From Pseudomonadota bacterium (lineage in GTDB: Bacteria > Pseudomonadota > Alphaproteobacteria > ATCC43930 > CGMCC-115725), in NCBI GenBank assembly GCA_021812165.1, contig JAKAOO010000002.1, positions 1 to 53,385 on the forward strand: a stretch of 53,385 bases of DNA, given 5' to 3'. Positions within the stretch are counted from its first letter, which is position 1; every line of letters begins with the position of its first letter. Shown here piece by piece: positions 32,005-39,919 of the stretch. Below the pieces are notes generated by a model. That model made no database searches. It was not told the DNA's origin and saw only the letters and a list, made by a program, of their open reading frames with translations. A program made the position numbers and the translations under genes.

Positions 32005-33663
32005 ATGAGCGAGATCGACGGCGCCACGCTGATGGCGAAAAGCCTCAAAGAGCAGGGGGTCGAGTACGTCTTCGGGGTGGTCGGGTTTCCGGTCCGACCG
32101 ATTGCCGACGCCGTGCAGAAGGTGGGCCTCACCTATGTCGGGATGCGCAACGAGCAAACGGCCTCTTATGCCGCGCAAGCCGCCGGCTATATGACGGGCC
32201 GTCCCGGCGCCTGCACCGTCGTCACCGGACCCGGCGTCGTGCACGCTCTCGCCGGTCTTGCCAACGCGCAGCAGAATTGCTGGCCGATGGTCCTGATCGG
32301 CGGCGCTTCGGAAACCTACCGCGGCGGCATGGGCGCCTTTCAGGAAGAGCGCCAGGTGTTGATCGCTTCCCCCTTCTGCAAGTTCGCGCACACGATCGAG
32401 CACGTCCACCGTATCCCCTATTATGTCGAGATGGCCGTGCGGCATTCGATCTACGGCCGCCCCGGCGCCACGTATCTCGACATTCCCGACGACATCATCA
32501 CCGGCACATGCGACGACGAAAAAGCGATTGAGGTCGCCAAATGCTCCGATCCGCCGCGCATGGTCGCGCCGCAGGAGGAGGTCGAGCGCGCGCTCAACGT
32601 GCTCGAGCGGGCCGAGCGGCCTCTCGTCATCGTCGGCAAGGGCATGGCCTGGGCGCGCGCCGAAGGGGAGGTGCGCTCCTTTATCGAAAGGACGCAACTT
32701 CCCTTCCTCGCGACGCCGATGGGGAAGGGCGTCATGCCCGACACCCACCCGCTTTCGGTCGGCGCCGCGCGCAGCCTCGCGTTGCAGAATGCCGACGTGA
32801 TCTTTTTGATGGGCGCGCGTTTCAACTGGATCCTCCATTTCGGCCTGCCGCCGCGCTACAACAAGGATGTTCGGGTGATCCAGCTCGACATCGCGGCCGA
32901 AGAGATCGGCCACAACAAGGCGAGCGAGGTGGGGCTCGTCGGCGACGGCAAGGCGATCGTCGGCCAGCTCAACAAGGCGCTCGCAAGCCGCCAGTGGTTT
33001 TATCCGAAAGACACGCCGTGGCGCGCCGCGATCGCCAAAAAGGGGACCGAGAATGCGGCGACGATCAAGGTGCAGCAGGAGGACGATCTGGCGCCTGCCA
33101 ATTACTACCGGGCCTTGCGGGACGTCGCCCCGTGGGTCCCGGAAAACGCGATCATCATCAGCGAGGGCGCCAACACGATGGATATCGGGCGCACGCAGCT
33201 TATGAACCACCGGCCGCGCGAGAGGCTCGACGCCGGAACCTACGGCACGATGGGGATCGGCATGGGCTTTGTCGTCGCGGCTGCGGTCGTCCACCGCGAC
33301 CGCCCGATCGTCCATGTCTCGGGCGACTCGGCGATCGGCTTTTCGGGGATGGAGATGGAGACGGTCTGCCGCTACGGCCTCCCCGTCAAGATCGTCGTCT
33401 TCAATAACGGCGGCATCGGCCCCGGCATGCCCGAGATCCCGCCCGACCCGCTCCATAATTTGAAAACCAATGCCCTCATCTGGGGCGCGCGTTACGACAA
33501 GATGATGGAAGCCTTCGGCGGCAAGGGCTTTTTCGTCGAGAACCCGAAGGACCTGAAAGGCGCGCTGCAGGAAGCGTTGAACTTTAGGGGCCCCGCCCTC
33601 GTCAACGTCAAGATCTCCCAAGGCGCCGACAGGAAGCCCCAGCAGTTCCGCTGGCACAGCTGA
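32005..33663 (+). CDS. ThDP-dependent 2-hydroxyacyl-CoA lyase / oxalyl-CoA decarboxylase-like enzyme
   Basis: The ATG at 32005 has GGAGG upstream, giving 552 residues; an in-frame ATG at 31990 overlaps that site. The N-terminal part carries the cofactor-activating Glu in 'M-R-N-E-Q-T-A-S-Y-A-A-Q-A-A-G-Y', and 'G-A-S-E-T-Y-R-G-G-M-G-A-F-Q-E' and 'I-Y-G-R-P-G-A-T-Y-L-D-I-P' match the HACL/Oxc subgroup rather than acetolactate synthase. The ThDP/Mg motif is 'G-D-S-A-I-G-F-S-G-M-E-M-E-T' ending in 'F-N-N-G-G'. Such enzymes cleave 2-hydroxyacyl-CoA to formyl-CoA and an aldehyde, or decarboxylate oxalyl-CoA. A CaiB/BaiF transferase gene occurs 10 kb downstream. A strong terminator follows. Confidence 0.9.
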   Translation: MSEIDGATLMAKSLKEQGVEYVFGVVGFPVRPIADAVQKVGLTYVGMRNEQTASYAAQAAGYMTGRPGACTVVTGPGVVHALAGLANAQQNCWPMVLIGGASETYRGGMGAFQEERQVLIASPFCKFAHTIEHVHRIPYYVEMAVRHSIYGRPGATYLDIPDDIITGTCDDEKAIEVAKCSDPPRMVAPQEEVERALNVLERAERPLVIVGKGMAWARAEGEVRSFIERTQLPFLATPMGKGVMPDTHPLSVGAARSLALQNADVIFLMGARFNWILHFGLPPRYNKDVRVIQLDIAAEEIGHNKASEVGLVGDGKAIVGQLNKALASRQWFYPKDTPWRAAIAKKGTENAATIKVQQEDDLAPANYYRALRDVAPWVPENAIIISEGANTMDIGRTQLMNHRPRERLDAGTYGTMGIGMGFVVAAAVVHRDRPIVHVSGDSAIGFSGMEMETVCRYGLPVKIVVFNNGGIGPGMPEIPPDPLHNLKTNALIWGARYDKMMEAFGGKGFFVENPKDLKGALQEALNFRGPALVNVKISQGADRKPQQFRWHS

Positions 33664-33670
33664 GAGGTCC

Positions 33671-33704
33671 GAGAAAGGGGCACTCCTAGGAGCGCCCCTT
33701 TCTC
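33671..33704. terminator. Strong hairpin terminator after the lyase gene
   Basis: GAGAAAGGGGC (33671-33681) pairs perfectly with GCCCCTTTCTC (33694-33704), and the inner part contains a second small stem, CTCC/GGAG. The 11-bp stem lies eight bases after the stop of the lyase gene. The T-run is part of the stem arm. Confidence 0.8.
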
Positions 33705-33843
33705 GTGATCCGCAATCGCCCCGGCGGCTGTGTCAGTTTAATGGAACGGCCAATGACCAACGCTGCGGTTTCGGGAAGCGAATTTGACCTAACGTGCGGG
33801 CAAGACTCTTGCGCCGACAGTCATTTTCGTGGGCTACGGGGTT

Positions 33844-34215
33844 ATGAAGTTCTTCACGCTCGGCACCTCGCTGACGCATTGGCTCGACACCTACCTACCG
33901 GTCGCCGGCGGGATCGGGTCGTGGGTCGCGGTTCTTCTTTGGACGGCAGCCGTTTGGGGCGATCGGAAACCGAGCGTGCTCCGGACGTTGTGTGCGCTGG
34001 CGGCCTTCATCCCCATGTTGTATTCCATCTACTCAATCGGCTATCTTGGGGTCTATACTGTTTATTGCTCGGTTTTTGACTTTTTCTCAGTGCTCGGAAT
34101 CCTGTTCGGCATCATCTGCACCGGTCTGGGATACCGCATGGCATGGGGCCTCGCCGCGCTTACCGGCTTGCCGACCACGAGCTTGGCGTCACAGGGGGGG
34201 AAAGTAGCGACGTAG
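33844..34215 (+). CDS. Small hypothetical membrane protein (123 aa)
   Basis: Starting at the ATG at 33844, the protein has three or four hydrophobic segments: 'A-G-G-I-G-S-W-V-A-V-L-L-W-T-A-A-V-W', 'L-C-A-L-A-A-F-I-P-M-L-Y-S-I-Y-S-I-G-Y', 'F-F-S-V-L-G-I-L-F-G-I-I-C-T-G-L' and 'W-G-L-A-A-L'. No family was recognised. Base composition is less GC-rich than the neighbours, and it lies beside a RAYT/REP element, so it may be recently acquired. The alternative GTG at 33829 has no ribosome-binding site. Confidence 0.6.
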   Translation: MKFFTLGTSLTHWLDTYLPVAGGIGSWVAVLLWTAAVWGDRKPSVLRTLCALAAFIPMLYSIYSIGYLGVYTVYCSVFDFFSVLGILFGIICTGLGYRMAWGLAALTGLPTTSLASQGGKVAT

Positions 34216-34242
34216 GATGGGTTGAGCGGAGCGGAACCCATC
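34216..34242. repeat. REP hairpin, left of the RAYT gene
   Basis: GATGGGTT (34216-34223) and AACCCATC (34235-34242) form an 8-bp stem around GAGCGGAGCGG. A second AACCCATC occurs at 34253-34260, at the end of the transposase gene. Confidence 0.85.
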
Positions 34243-34258
34243 ACCCTGCGAAAACCCA

Positions 34259-34792
34259 TCACCTTTCTCCGAATGCGCCCGTCTCATCGTCGGGCTCCCC
34301 GGCCCAGTCTTCGGGATAGGCGCCGCGCCTCACCCAATGGCGAAAGGACGAATACGGCCAGTCCCGCGCCCTCGCTGCATGGCCGTGCTTCACGGGATTG
34401 AAATGGATGTAATCCAAGTGCCGGTTAAAATCGTCCTCGTCGCGCAGCGTATGCTCCCAATACCGCCGCTGCCAGATCCCGCGCTCGCTTTTGCCGGCGC
34501 GGCTCGCAGAAATCGGCTCGCCTCGCGGCAAGCGGTGCGAAAAGGCGCTCTTGATGAGGCGCCAACGCAGCGCGAAATCCGCGTCCTCTTCCGGCAGGGA
34601 CCAGATCGCATGCAGATGGTCCGGCAGAATCACGGCGGCGTCGAGGGTAAAGGGATGCCGCGTTCGCACCCATCGAAACGCCGCCCGCAAGAGGCCGATA
34701 TGTGCGGTCAACAGCGCGCGCCGACGGTCGGCCAAATTGACCGTGAAGAAATAGGTGCCGCCGGGAAGGAAATTGCGCCGATAATTTGCCAT
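34259..34792 (-). CDS. REP-associated tyrosine transposase (RAYT, IS200/IS605 Y1 family)
   Basis: The 177-residue protein starts MANYRRNFLPGGTYFFTVNL, the usual opening of RAYTs. The HUH metal motif is 'D-H-L-H-A-I-W' near residue 60, and the nucleophilic Tyr is in 'H-L-D-Y-I-H-F-N-P-V-K-H-G' near residue 130. The end 'W-P-Y-S-S-F-R-H-W-V-R-R-G' is also typical. It nicks and rejoins single-stranded DNA at REP hairpins. Length is normal and no frameshift is visible, so it should be functional. Confidence 0.95.
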   Translation of the reverse strand: MANYRRNFLPGGTYFFTVNLADRRRALLTAHIGLLRAAFRWVRTRHPFTLDAAVILPDHLHAIWSLPEEDADFALRWRLIKSAFSHRLPRGEPISASRAGKSERGIWQRRYWEHTLRDEDDFNRHLDYIHFNPVKHGHAARARDWPYSSFRHWVRRGAYPEDWAGEPDDETGAFGER

Positions 34793-34817
34793 CGCATTAT
34801 CCAGGCCGAGTGACCCA

Positions 34818-34853
34818 ATGGGTTTCCCCCAGCTTTCGCCGGGGTCAACCCAT
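34818..34853. repeat. REP hairpin, right of the RAYT gene
   Basis: ATGGGTT (34818-34824) pairs with AACCCAT (34847-34853); the inner part (TCCCCCAGCTTTCGCCGGGGTC) forms a second stem of C and G runs. The outer arms equal those of the left hairpin. Confidence 0.8.
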
Positions 34854-34922
34854 CCTACCGCCCTAGCGCCGTCAGCGAAAACCTCTCACCTACTTTCGAA
34901 CCCGCGGTGCAGTCTCCATATA

Positions 34923-34940
34923 TGACCAACTACATGGTCA
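34923..34940. promoter_or_regulatory. Inverted repeat upstream of the phd-like remnant, probable operator
   Basis: TGACCA (34923-34928) and TGGTCA (34935-34940) are separated by six bases and lie 10 bases before the antitoxin start. Phd/YefM-type antitoxins bind short palindromes at this position. A TATATG sequence overlaps the left arm and may be part of the -10 region. Confidence 0.55.
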
Positions 34941-34950
34941 CGGAGGCACG

Positions 34951-35067
34951 ATGAAAACGGTCAGCCTCGCCGAAGCCAAGGCGCATCTGAGCGAACTGGT
35001 CGAGGAGGCCACCACCGGCGAGCCCGTCTGCATCACGCGCCGCATGCGAGACGCCGAACGTTACTGA
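34951..35067 (+). pseudogene. Phd/YefM-type antitoxin with internal deletion
   Basis: The 38-residue frame starts MKTVSLAEAKAHLSELVEEA, the N-terminal DNA-binding start of Phd/YefM antitoxins, continues to 'C-I-T-R', and then jumps to 'R-M-R-D-A-E-R-Y', which looks like the native C-terminus. About 40 central residues appear to be missing in frame. GGAGG lies upstream. The stop overlaps the start of the toxin remnant (TGATG). Such a short form might still bind DNA. Confidence 0.75.
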
Positions 35068-35189
35068 TGCTCTATCTCGACACCTCTCTGCTCGTCGCGG
35101 CGTTGACCAACGAGAGGAAAAGCGTGAGTGTGCGGCTGTAACTCGACAAACGGGAGCCGAATGAGCTGGCGATCAGCGATTGGGTTGTC
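35067..35189 (+). pseudogene. VapC/PIN toxin remnant
   Basis: The frame starts MLYLDTSLLVAALTNE, a clear PIN-domain VapC start with the first active-site Asp, but is stopped by TAA at 35139-35141. After the TAA the same frame continues 'L-D-K-R-E-P-N-E-L-A-I-S-D-W-V-V', which is also VapC-like, and then ends abruptly. The rest of the gene has been lost and the downstream DNA belongs to a hicB-like gene in the opposite direction. The stop is TAA, so recoding is not an option. Confidence 0.75.
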
Positions 35190-35401
35190 TGCGGTGGACC
35201 CGATGCCTGGGACCAGTTTCGGCGCTTCCGTAATTGGACGCCGGCGTCGCGACAGTCTTCGATGTAAAGCTCGATCGCTTCGCGAATGTTGGCGAGCGCC
35301 TCGGTCCGCGAATCGCCTTGGCTGACGCAGCCAGGAAGAGCGGGAACGCAGGCGACATAGCCGCCATCGGCCGCCTGTTCCAAAACGACGGTGTAGCGCA
35401 T
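35072..35401 (-). pseudogene. HicB-like antitoxin, truncated and read into the vapC remnant
   Basis: Residues 1-53 from the ATG at 35401 are a good HicB N-terminal domain: 'Y-T-V-V-L-E-Q-A-A-D-G-G-Y-V-A-C-V-P-A-L-P-G-C-V-S-Q-G' and 'A-L-A-N-I-R-E-A-I-E-L-Y-I-E-D-C'. After 'D-A-G' the sequence stops resembling the family and the frame runs through the antisense of the vapC remnant, to 109 residues. The break point lies near 35235. No HicA toxin is present. AGGGG precedes the ATG, so the fragment may still be expressed. Confidence 0.7.
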
Positions 35402-35787
35402 CGCGAATTCCCCTTTCGTAGAACTTTAGCGGGCGAAGCCGCCCTCACCAGGCTCGATCGGCGAGCCTGCGGTGATGCGCCGCTTTTTTCCCTTCGCCAG
35501 GGTTGACAGGCGGCCGCGCAGAGCCTATTTCGGCCGCGGGTCGGGCGAGCGCCCGGTCCGTTTGAACGGCACCTTTGGAAGATGGAACCTCGACCTAGAC
35601 AGAAGCTCGCGGAGCCTCCCAGTCGCCAGCGCGCGACGGCCGCTTCGCGTCACCCGCCCCGGGTGAAGGATCGGGGTCCCGCGGCCGGCGCGGCATCGCC
35701 TTTGCCATAAACGCCGACCGCTAGGGGCTGTCCGCCCTCCCCCCGGGCCGGTTACCGCAACCGAACTCGGGAATGGAGGGAGCGAGG
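35402..35787. other. Gene-free stretch upstream of the Nramp-like carrier
   Basis: About 386 bases with no supportable gene. There is no clear metal-responsive operator or riboswitch that I can recognise. The part at 35640-35770 is very GC-rich with several short C-runs. Confidence 0.4.
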
Positions 35788-37437
35788 ATGACTGCCCTTG
35801 CCACCCACGAAGCGGCTCTCGAAGCGCAGGCACCGCTTGCGGCGCCGGCGCTTGCCGACGAGAGCCCGTTCCGCCGCATCAATGGCGCCTTTGGCACGAT
35901 CGGAGAGCCGGGCGAAGCCTCGCGTTCCGGCTGGGCGAGGTGGCTGAAGGCGCTTCTCGCGATCCTCGGCCCCGGCATCATCGTCATGGTCGGCGACAAC
36001 GACGCCGGCGCTTTCGGCACCTATGCCGCCGCCGGGCAGAATTACGGCATCCATCTCTTGTGGACGCTTCTCCTGCTGATCCCCGTTCTTTATGTGAACC
36101 AGGAGATGGTGCTGCGTCTCGGCGCGGTCACGGGAACCGGTCATGCGCGCCTCATCCTGAAGCGCTTCGGCCGGTTTTGGGGCGCCTTCAGCGTCATCGA
36201 CCTCTTTCTCTTGAATGCGCTGACGATCGTCACCGAGTTCATCGGCATCAGCCTCGGTCTCGGCTTTCTCGGCGTCCCCAAAGTCGTGGGGGTGGTGAGC
36301 GCCGCGATCCTCGTCATGGCCGCCTCGGCGACCGGGAATTTCCGGCGCTTCGAGCGGTTTGCGCTCTTCCTTTGCTTTTTGAGCCTGCTTCTGATCCCGG
36401 TCTTTCTGATCGTGCACCCGCCGCTCTCGCAGCTGGCGGAGGGTCTCTTCGTGCCGACCCTGCCGCGTGGCGGACCGCTCGGCGACCTCGTCATGCTGAT
36501 CGTCGCGATCGTCGGCACGACGATTGCCCCCTGGCAACTCTTCTTTCAGCAGAGCTATGTGATCGACAAGGGGATCACCGCCCGTTTCATCCCGCATGAG
36601 CGCGCCGATCTCGCGATCGGCATCGTTCTGGCGATCGTCGGCGCGATCGCGCTCATGGCGTTCAGCGCCGCGACTTTCGCAGGCCACGGCGAATTCGGCC
36701 ATTTCCGCGATGCGGGAAGCGTCGCTCTCGGCATCGCCAGATATGTGGGCGCCCTTCCGGCCGTGCTCTTCGCGATCGCGCTCATCGATGCGAGCCTCAT
36801 CGGCGCCTCCGCGGTCTCGCTCGCGACCGCCTATGCGCTTGCGGACGTCTTGGCGCTCGATCATTCGCTCGACAAGAAGCCGGCCGAGGCGAAGACGTTT
36901 TACGGCGTCTATTGCGGCCTCATCGTGCTCGCCGCGGCAATCGTCCTCACTCCGGACGCGCCGCTCGGCCTTCTGACGAACCTGGTGCAGAGCCTTGCCG
37001 GCGTCCTTTTGCCGAGCGCGACGGTCTTTCTGCTGCTTCTTTGCAATGACGAAGCCGTGCTCGGGCCCTGGGTCAACGGCCGCGCCCTCAACCTCTTTAC
37101 GGGCGCCGTGATCGCGGTTCTGATCCTGTTGTCGATGATCCTCACGGCATCCGTTCTCTTCCCCGCGATGAGCGGCAAGACGATGCTTTTGATCCTCGCC
37201 GCCGGCAGCGCTGCGGCACTCGCAACCGCAGCTGCAGTGGGCTGGCGCACGCAGCCGAAAGCCCCGCGCGGGAAGGCGCGCCGCGAGAATTGGCGGATGC
37301 CGCCCCTCGAAACCCTGCCGCCCGCTTCCCTCTCGACTGAGGGCCGGGTCTGGCTTGCAGCTCTCCGCCTTTATCTCGCGGTTGCCGGCGGCCTCGTCCT
37401 CTTCCGCATCGCCGCGCTCGCGATCACCGGCGTCTAG
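35788..37437 (+). CDS. Nramp-related divalent metal transporter with atypical ion-site motifs
   Basis: The ATG at 35788 has GGAGGG upstream and gives 549 residues. About eleven hydrophobic segments and the order of motifs match the Nramp fold: TM1 'G-P-G-I-I-V-M-V-G-D-N-D-A-G-A-F' and TM6 'V-G-T-T-I-A-P-W-Q-L-F-F-Q-Q-S'. Canonical Mn/Fe carriers have D-P-G-N in TM1 and M-P-H in TM6. Here the Met that selects for transition metals is replaced by Ala ('I-A-P'), and TM1 reads D-N-D-A-G. This pattern resembles the Nramp-related magnesium transporters. A soluble tail of about 60 residues precedes a last hydrophobic helix. The stop shares a CTAG with the convergent gene. Confidence 0.87.
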   Translation: MTALATHEAALEAQAPLAAPALADESPFRRINGAFGTIGEPGEASRSGWARWLKALLAILGPGIIVMVGDNDAGAFGTYAAAGQNYGIHLLWTLLLLIPVLYVNQEMVLRLGAVTGTGHARLILKRFGRFWGAFSVIDLFLLNALTIVTEFIGISLGLGFLGVPKVVGVVSAAILVMAASATGNFRRFERFALFLCFLSLLLIPVFLIVHPPLSQLAEGLFVPTLPRGGPLGDLVMLIVAIVGTTIAPWQLFFQQSYVIDKGITARFIPHERADLAIGIVLAIVGAIALMAFSAATFAGHGEFGHFRDAGSVALGIARYVGALPAVLFAIALIDASLIGASAVSLATAYALADVLALDHSLDKKPAEAKTFYGVYCGLIVLAAAIVLTPDAPLGLLTNLVQSLAGVLLPSATVFLLLLCNDEAVLGPWVNGRALNLFTGAVIAVLILLSMILTASVLFPAMSGKTMLLILAAGSAAALATAAAVGWRTQPKAPRGKARRENWRMPPLETLPPASLSTEGRVWLAALRLYLAVAGGLVLFRIAALAITGV

Positions 37438-39110
37438 ACGGGCGCAAAAGAGCCGTCGAGGGCGACGTCGAAGAGGAAGGGCCGGTTCTCGGCGAGGACC
37501 GAAGGGAGCCGCTCCGTAAGCTCGGCGAGCTTTGTGATGCGCTCTCCCTCGATGCCCTGCGCGCGGGCGAGACCGACGAAGTCGAGCGCCGGATCGACGA
37601 GATCCATGGCGACATAGCGCCCGCTCTGGTGGGCAAAACCGCGCAACGCGTTGGTGCGCTGTTTCAAGATCCGGTAGCTGGCGTTGTTGAGGATGATAAA
37701 GACGACGGCCGCCCTCTCATGCGCGGCGGACCACAGCGCCTGGCAGGTGTACATGGCGCTGCCGTCGCCGATGAGGGCGACGACCGGCCGCTCGGGGAGA
37801 GCGATCTTGGCGCCGATCGCCGCCGGGATCCCCCAGCCGATGCCGCCGCCCCGATTGCCGAAAAAGCTCTGAGGATCGTCGCTTTTGAGAAAGGAGCGCA
37901 GTCCAGCGCCCGAGGAAATCGCTTCGTCGATGACGACGGCTTCGGGCGGCAGAAGGCTGCCGACCGCTTCCATCAAGGCGAGGGGGCGGATCGGCTTCAG
38001 GCCCGCCTCCTCCCGCGCCCGCGCCCGCAAGGCTTCGCGCGCCGCCGCGGCCGCCTGTTTCTCCGAGGTGAGGCGCGCCGCGGCCGCCTCGCGCTCGCCT
38101 GGGCTGCGCGCGGCGTCGATTTCTTCGCAGAGTTCCGGCAGCGTCGCCTTCGGATCGCCGAAGATCGCCACCGCCTCCGGATAGTTCTTGCCGAGTTCCC
38201 AGGGATCGGTGTCGAGATGAACGATCCGAAGCCCCTGCGGCACCGGCTCGACCTCGGAAGGGAGCGACATCGTGAAAAGATCGCCACCGACCGAGAAGAG
38301 AACGTCCGATTGTTCGAGGATCTCCCGTATCGCCGGCGCGAGACGCGTCATCGAGCCGCGGAAAAGCGGATGGGAAGCCGGGAACGAGGCGGTGTTGGGG
38401 ATGCCTTCGGCATAGACGGGCGCGGCGAGGAGTTCGGCGAGGCGCACGATCTCGGCAAAAGCCCGGCTTTTTGCGACGGCGTCGCCGGCGATCAGAAGCG
38501 GGCGCTCGGCGCGCGCCAGGACCCTCGCCGCGGCCCTCAGCGCGTCGGGGTCGCCGCGCAGCCTCGGCGCCACCCGCGTCGGGTTTGCCGGCTTAAGATC
38601 GATCTCGTCATTGAGGACGTCGGTCGGGAGCGAGAGAAAAACCGGGCCGGTCGGCGGCGAGAGAGCCGCCTTCGCCGCGCGGCGCAGGAGGCGCGGCAAA
38701 TCCTCGATCCGCCGGACCTCCTCCGCCCATTTGACGAGAGGCCGGGCGATCCTCGGCAGATCGCCCCAAAGAATCGGCTCGGTGACGGTAAAGCTCTGGT
38801 CGTGCTGGCCCGCCGTGACGAGAATCGGGGAGCCCGCCTTCATCGCGTTGTAGAGCATCCCCATCGCATTGCCGAGACCGGGCGAGACGTGGAGAGAGGC
38901 AAAGGCGAGGCCGCCTGAGGCCTGGGCATAGCCGTCCGCCATCGCCATCACCGCCGCCTCCTGAAGACCGAGGACGTAGCGCATTCCCTCTTCGACGGCG
39001 AGGGCGTCCATCAGAGGCAGTTCGGTGGTGCCCGGATTGCCGAAGATGACGCTCACCCCCTCTTCTTTCAGAAGCTGCAAGAACGCCCGTTTACCCGACA
39101 TTTTCGCCAT
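37434..39110 (-). CDS. Benzoylformate decarboxylase-like ThDP enzyme
   Basis: The 558-residue protein starts with AAGGAGGG well placed before the ATG at 39110. ThDP-enzyme marks are 'F-G-N-P-G-T-T-E-L-P-L-M-D-A-L', Glu in 'G-L-Q-E-A-A-V-M-A-M-A-D-G-Y-A-Q-A', 'L-H-V-S-P-G-L-G-N-A-M-G', and the Mg motif 'G-D-G-S-A-M-Y-T-C-Q-A-L-W' to 'L-N-N-A-S-Y'. The 'S-L-H-x-x-x-G' and 'S-H-P-L-F-R' His residues match the two catalytic His of benzoylformate decarboxylase, while the catalytic Ser of 'N-P-G-S' is Thr here. It decarboxylates a 2-oxo acid. Acetolactate synthase is less likely. Confidence 0.88.
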   Translation of the reverse strand: MAKMSGKRAFLQLLKEEGVSVIFGNPGTTELPLMDALAVEEGMRYVLGLQEAAVMAMADGYAQASGGLAFASLHVSPGLGNAMGMLYNAMKAGSPILVTAGQHDQSFTVTEPILWGDLPRIARPLVKWAEEVRRIEDLPRLLRRAAKAALSPPTGPVFLSLPTDVLNDEIDLKPANPTRVAPRLRGDPDALRAAARVLARAERPLLIAGDAVAKSRAFAEIVRLAELLAAPVYAEGIPNTASFPASHPLFRGSMTRLAPAIREILEQSDVLFSVGGDLFTMSLPSEVEPVPQGLRIVHLDTDPWELGKNYPEAVAIFGDPKATLPELCEEIDAARSPGEREAAAARLTSEKQAAAAAREALRARAREEAGLKPIRPLALMEAVGSLLPPEAVVIDEAISSGAGLRSFLKSDDPQSFFGNRGGGIGWGIPAAIGAKIALPERPVVALIGDGSAMYTCQALWSAAHERAAVVFIILNNASYRILKQRTNALRGFAHQSGRYVAMDLVDPALDFVGLARAQGIEGERITKLAELTERLPSVLAENRPFLFDVALDGSFAPV

Positions 39111-39155
39111 CGAATCCCTCCTTTCGCGCGGCCCGCGACAGTGCCCGAACGCCGC

Positions 39156-39917
39156 TCAGGCCCCTTTGCCCGAGAGGTCGCGGATCATCTCGATTTCGAT
39201 CTCCTGAACCTCGAGCAAATGCGCCCAATGCTGGTGGATGAGCTGATCGATCTTTTCGCTGATCCCGCGCACCTCGAGTTCGGCGCGCAGGTTGACCTTG
39301 TAGTCGTTCTCGGCGCGCAGGCGGTCGCGCGCTTCCTGGCGGTTCTGGCTCATCATGATGACCGGAGCCTGGATGGCCGCGAGCAGGGAAAGGACGAGGT
39401 TCAACAGGATGTAGGGATAAGGATCAAAGGGGTGCCGCAGGAGCACGATGCTGTTGACGACGATCCACACCGCCATCACGCCGAAGAAGATGAAGATGAA
39501 GCGCCAGCTGCCGCCGAAATCGGCGACCGTGTCGGCAACGCGCTCGCCGAAAGTGCGGGTCTTGTCGAAACTCTTGTTCAGATTTTCCGCAAGGAGCTCG
39601 CCCTGTTTGATGCTCTCCATCACCTCCTGCTCGAGCACGCCGAGGGCACCGCGGTCGTTCTCCATGGCCGTCCGCACGTAGTCGAGCCGGACGGCGTTGA
39701 GGCAGGGGCGGCAGATAAAGCTCGCCTCCGACCAGGCGGGAGCGCGCGAAGCGATAAGCTTGCCGAGACTTTCGCGAATAAGGCTCGCCGGCAAAACCTG
39801 CTCTCTCGGGAAAGACCGCTTGCAGAGCTCGCAAACGTAGAGCGCGCGGCGGCGGTTTCGCGCCGGCGTCGCACTGTCGTCTGCGGCACTTGCCGATAGC
39901 GGCCTCGTCCCCGGCAT
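39156..39917 (-). CDS. DUF1003 membrane protein with N-terminal zinc-ribbon-like Cys motif
   Basis: Starting at the ATG at 39917 (GAGGATAAGG upstream), the protein is 253 residues. Residues 25-75 have two C-x2-C pairs ('Y-V-C-E-L-C-K-R', 'F-I-C-R-P-C-L'), likely a zinc ribbon. The DUF1003 core follows: 'G-E-R-V-A-D-T-V-A-D-F-G-G-S-W-R-F-I' with two membrane helices ('F-G-V-M-A-V-W-I-V-V-N', 'I-L-L-N-L-V-L-S-L-L-A-A-I-Q-A-P-V-I-M-M-S-Q-N-R-Q') and a cytoplasmic coiled-coil-like end. The function of DUF1003 is not known to me. It lies 2 bases after the VOC gene on the same strand. Confidence 0.88.
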   Translation of the reverse strand: MPGTRPLSASAADDSATPARNRRRALYVCELCKRSFPREQVLPASLIRESLGKLIASRAPAWSEASFICRPCLNAVRLDYVRTAMENDRGALGVLEQEVMESIKQGELLAENLNKSFDKTRTFGERVADTVADFGGSWRFIFIFFGVMAVWIVVNSIVLLRHPFDPYPYILLNLVLSLLAAIQAPVIMMSQNRQEARDRLRAENDYKVNLRAELEVRGISEKIDQLIHQHWAHLLEVQEIEIEMIRDLSGKGA

Positions 39918-39919
39918 CC

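Larger units (their letters stand above)
34216..34853 (-). mobile_element. RAYT element: REP-associated tyrosine transposase with flanking REP hairpins
   Basis: The transposase gene at 34259-34792 lies between two hairpins that share the ATGGGTT/AACCCAT arms. This is the standard arrangement of a RAYT that mobilises or amplifies REP sequences as single-stranded DNA. The element is probably domesticated and vertically kept rather than an active insertion sequence. Confidence 0.85.

Noticed and set aside
35139-35141. Recoding in the VapC-like remnant
   Set aside because: The stop is TAA, which is not used for selenocysteine, and the gene is truncated further downstream.
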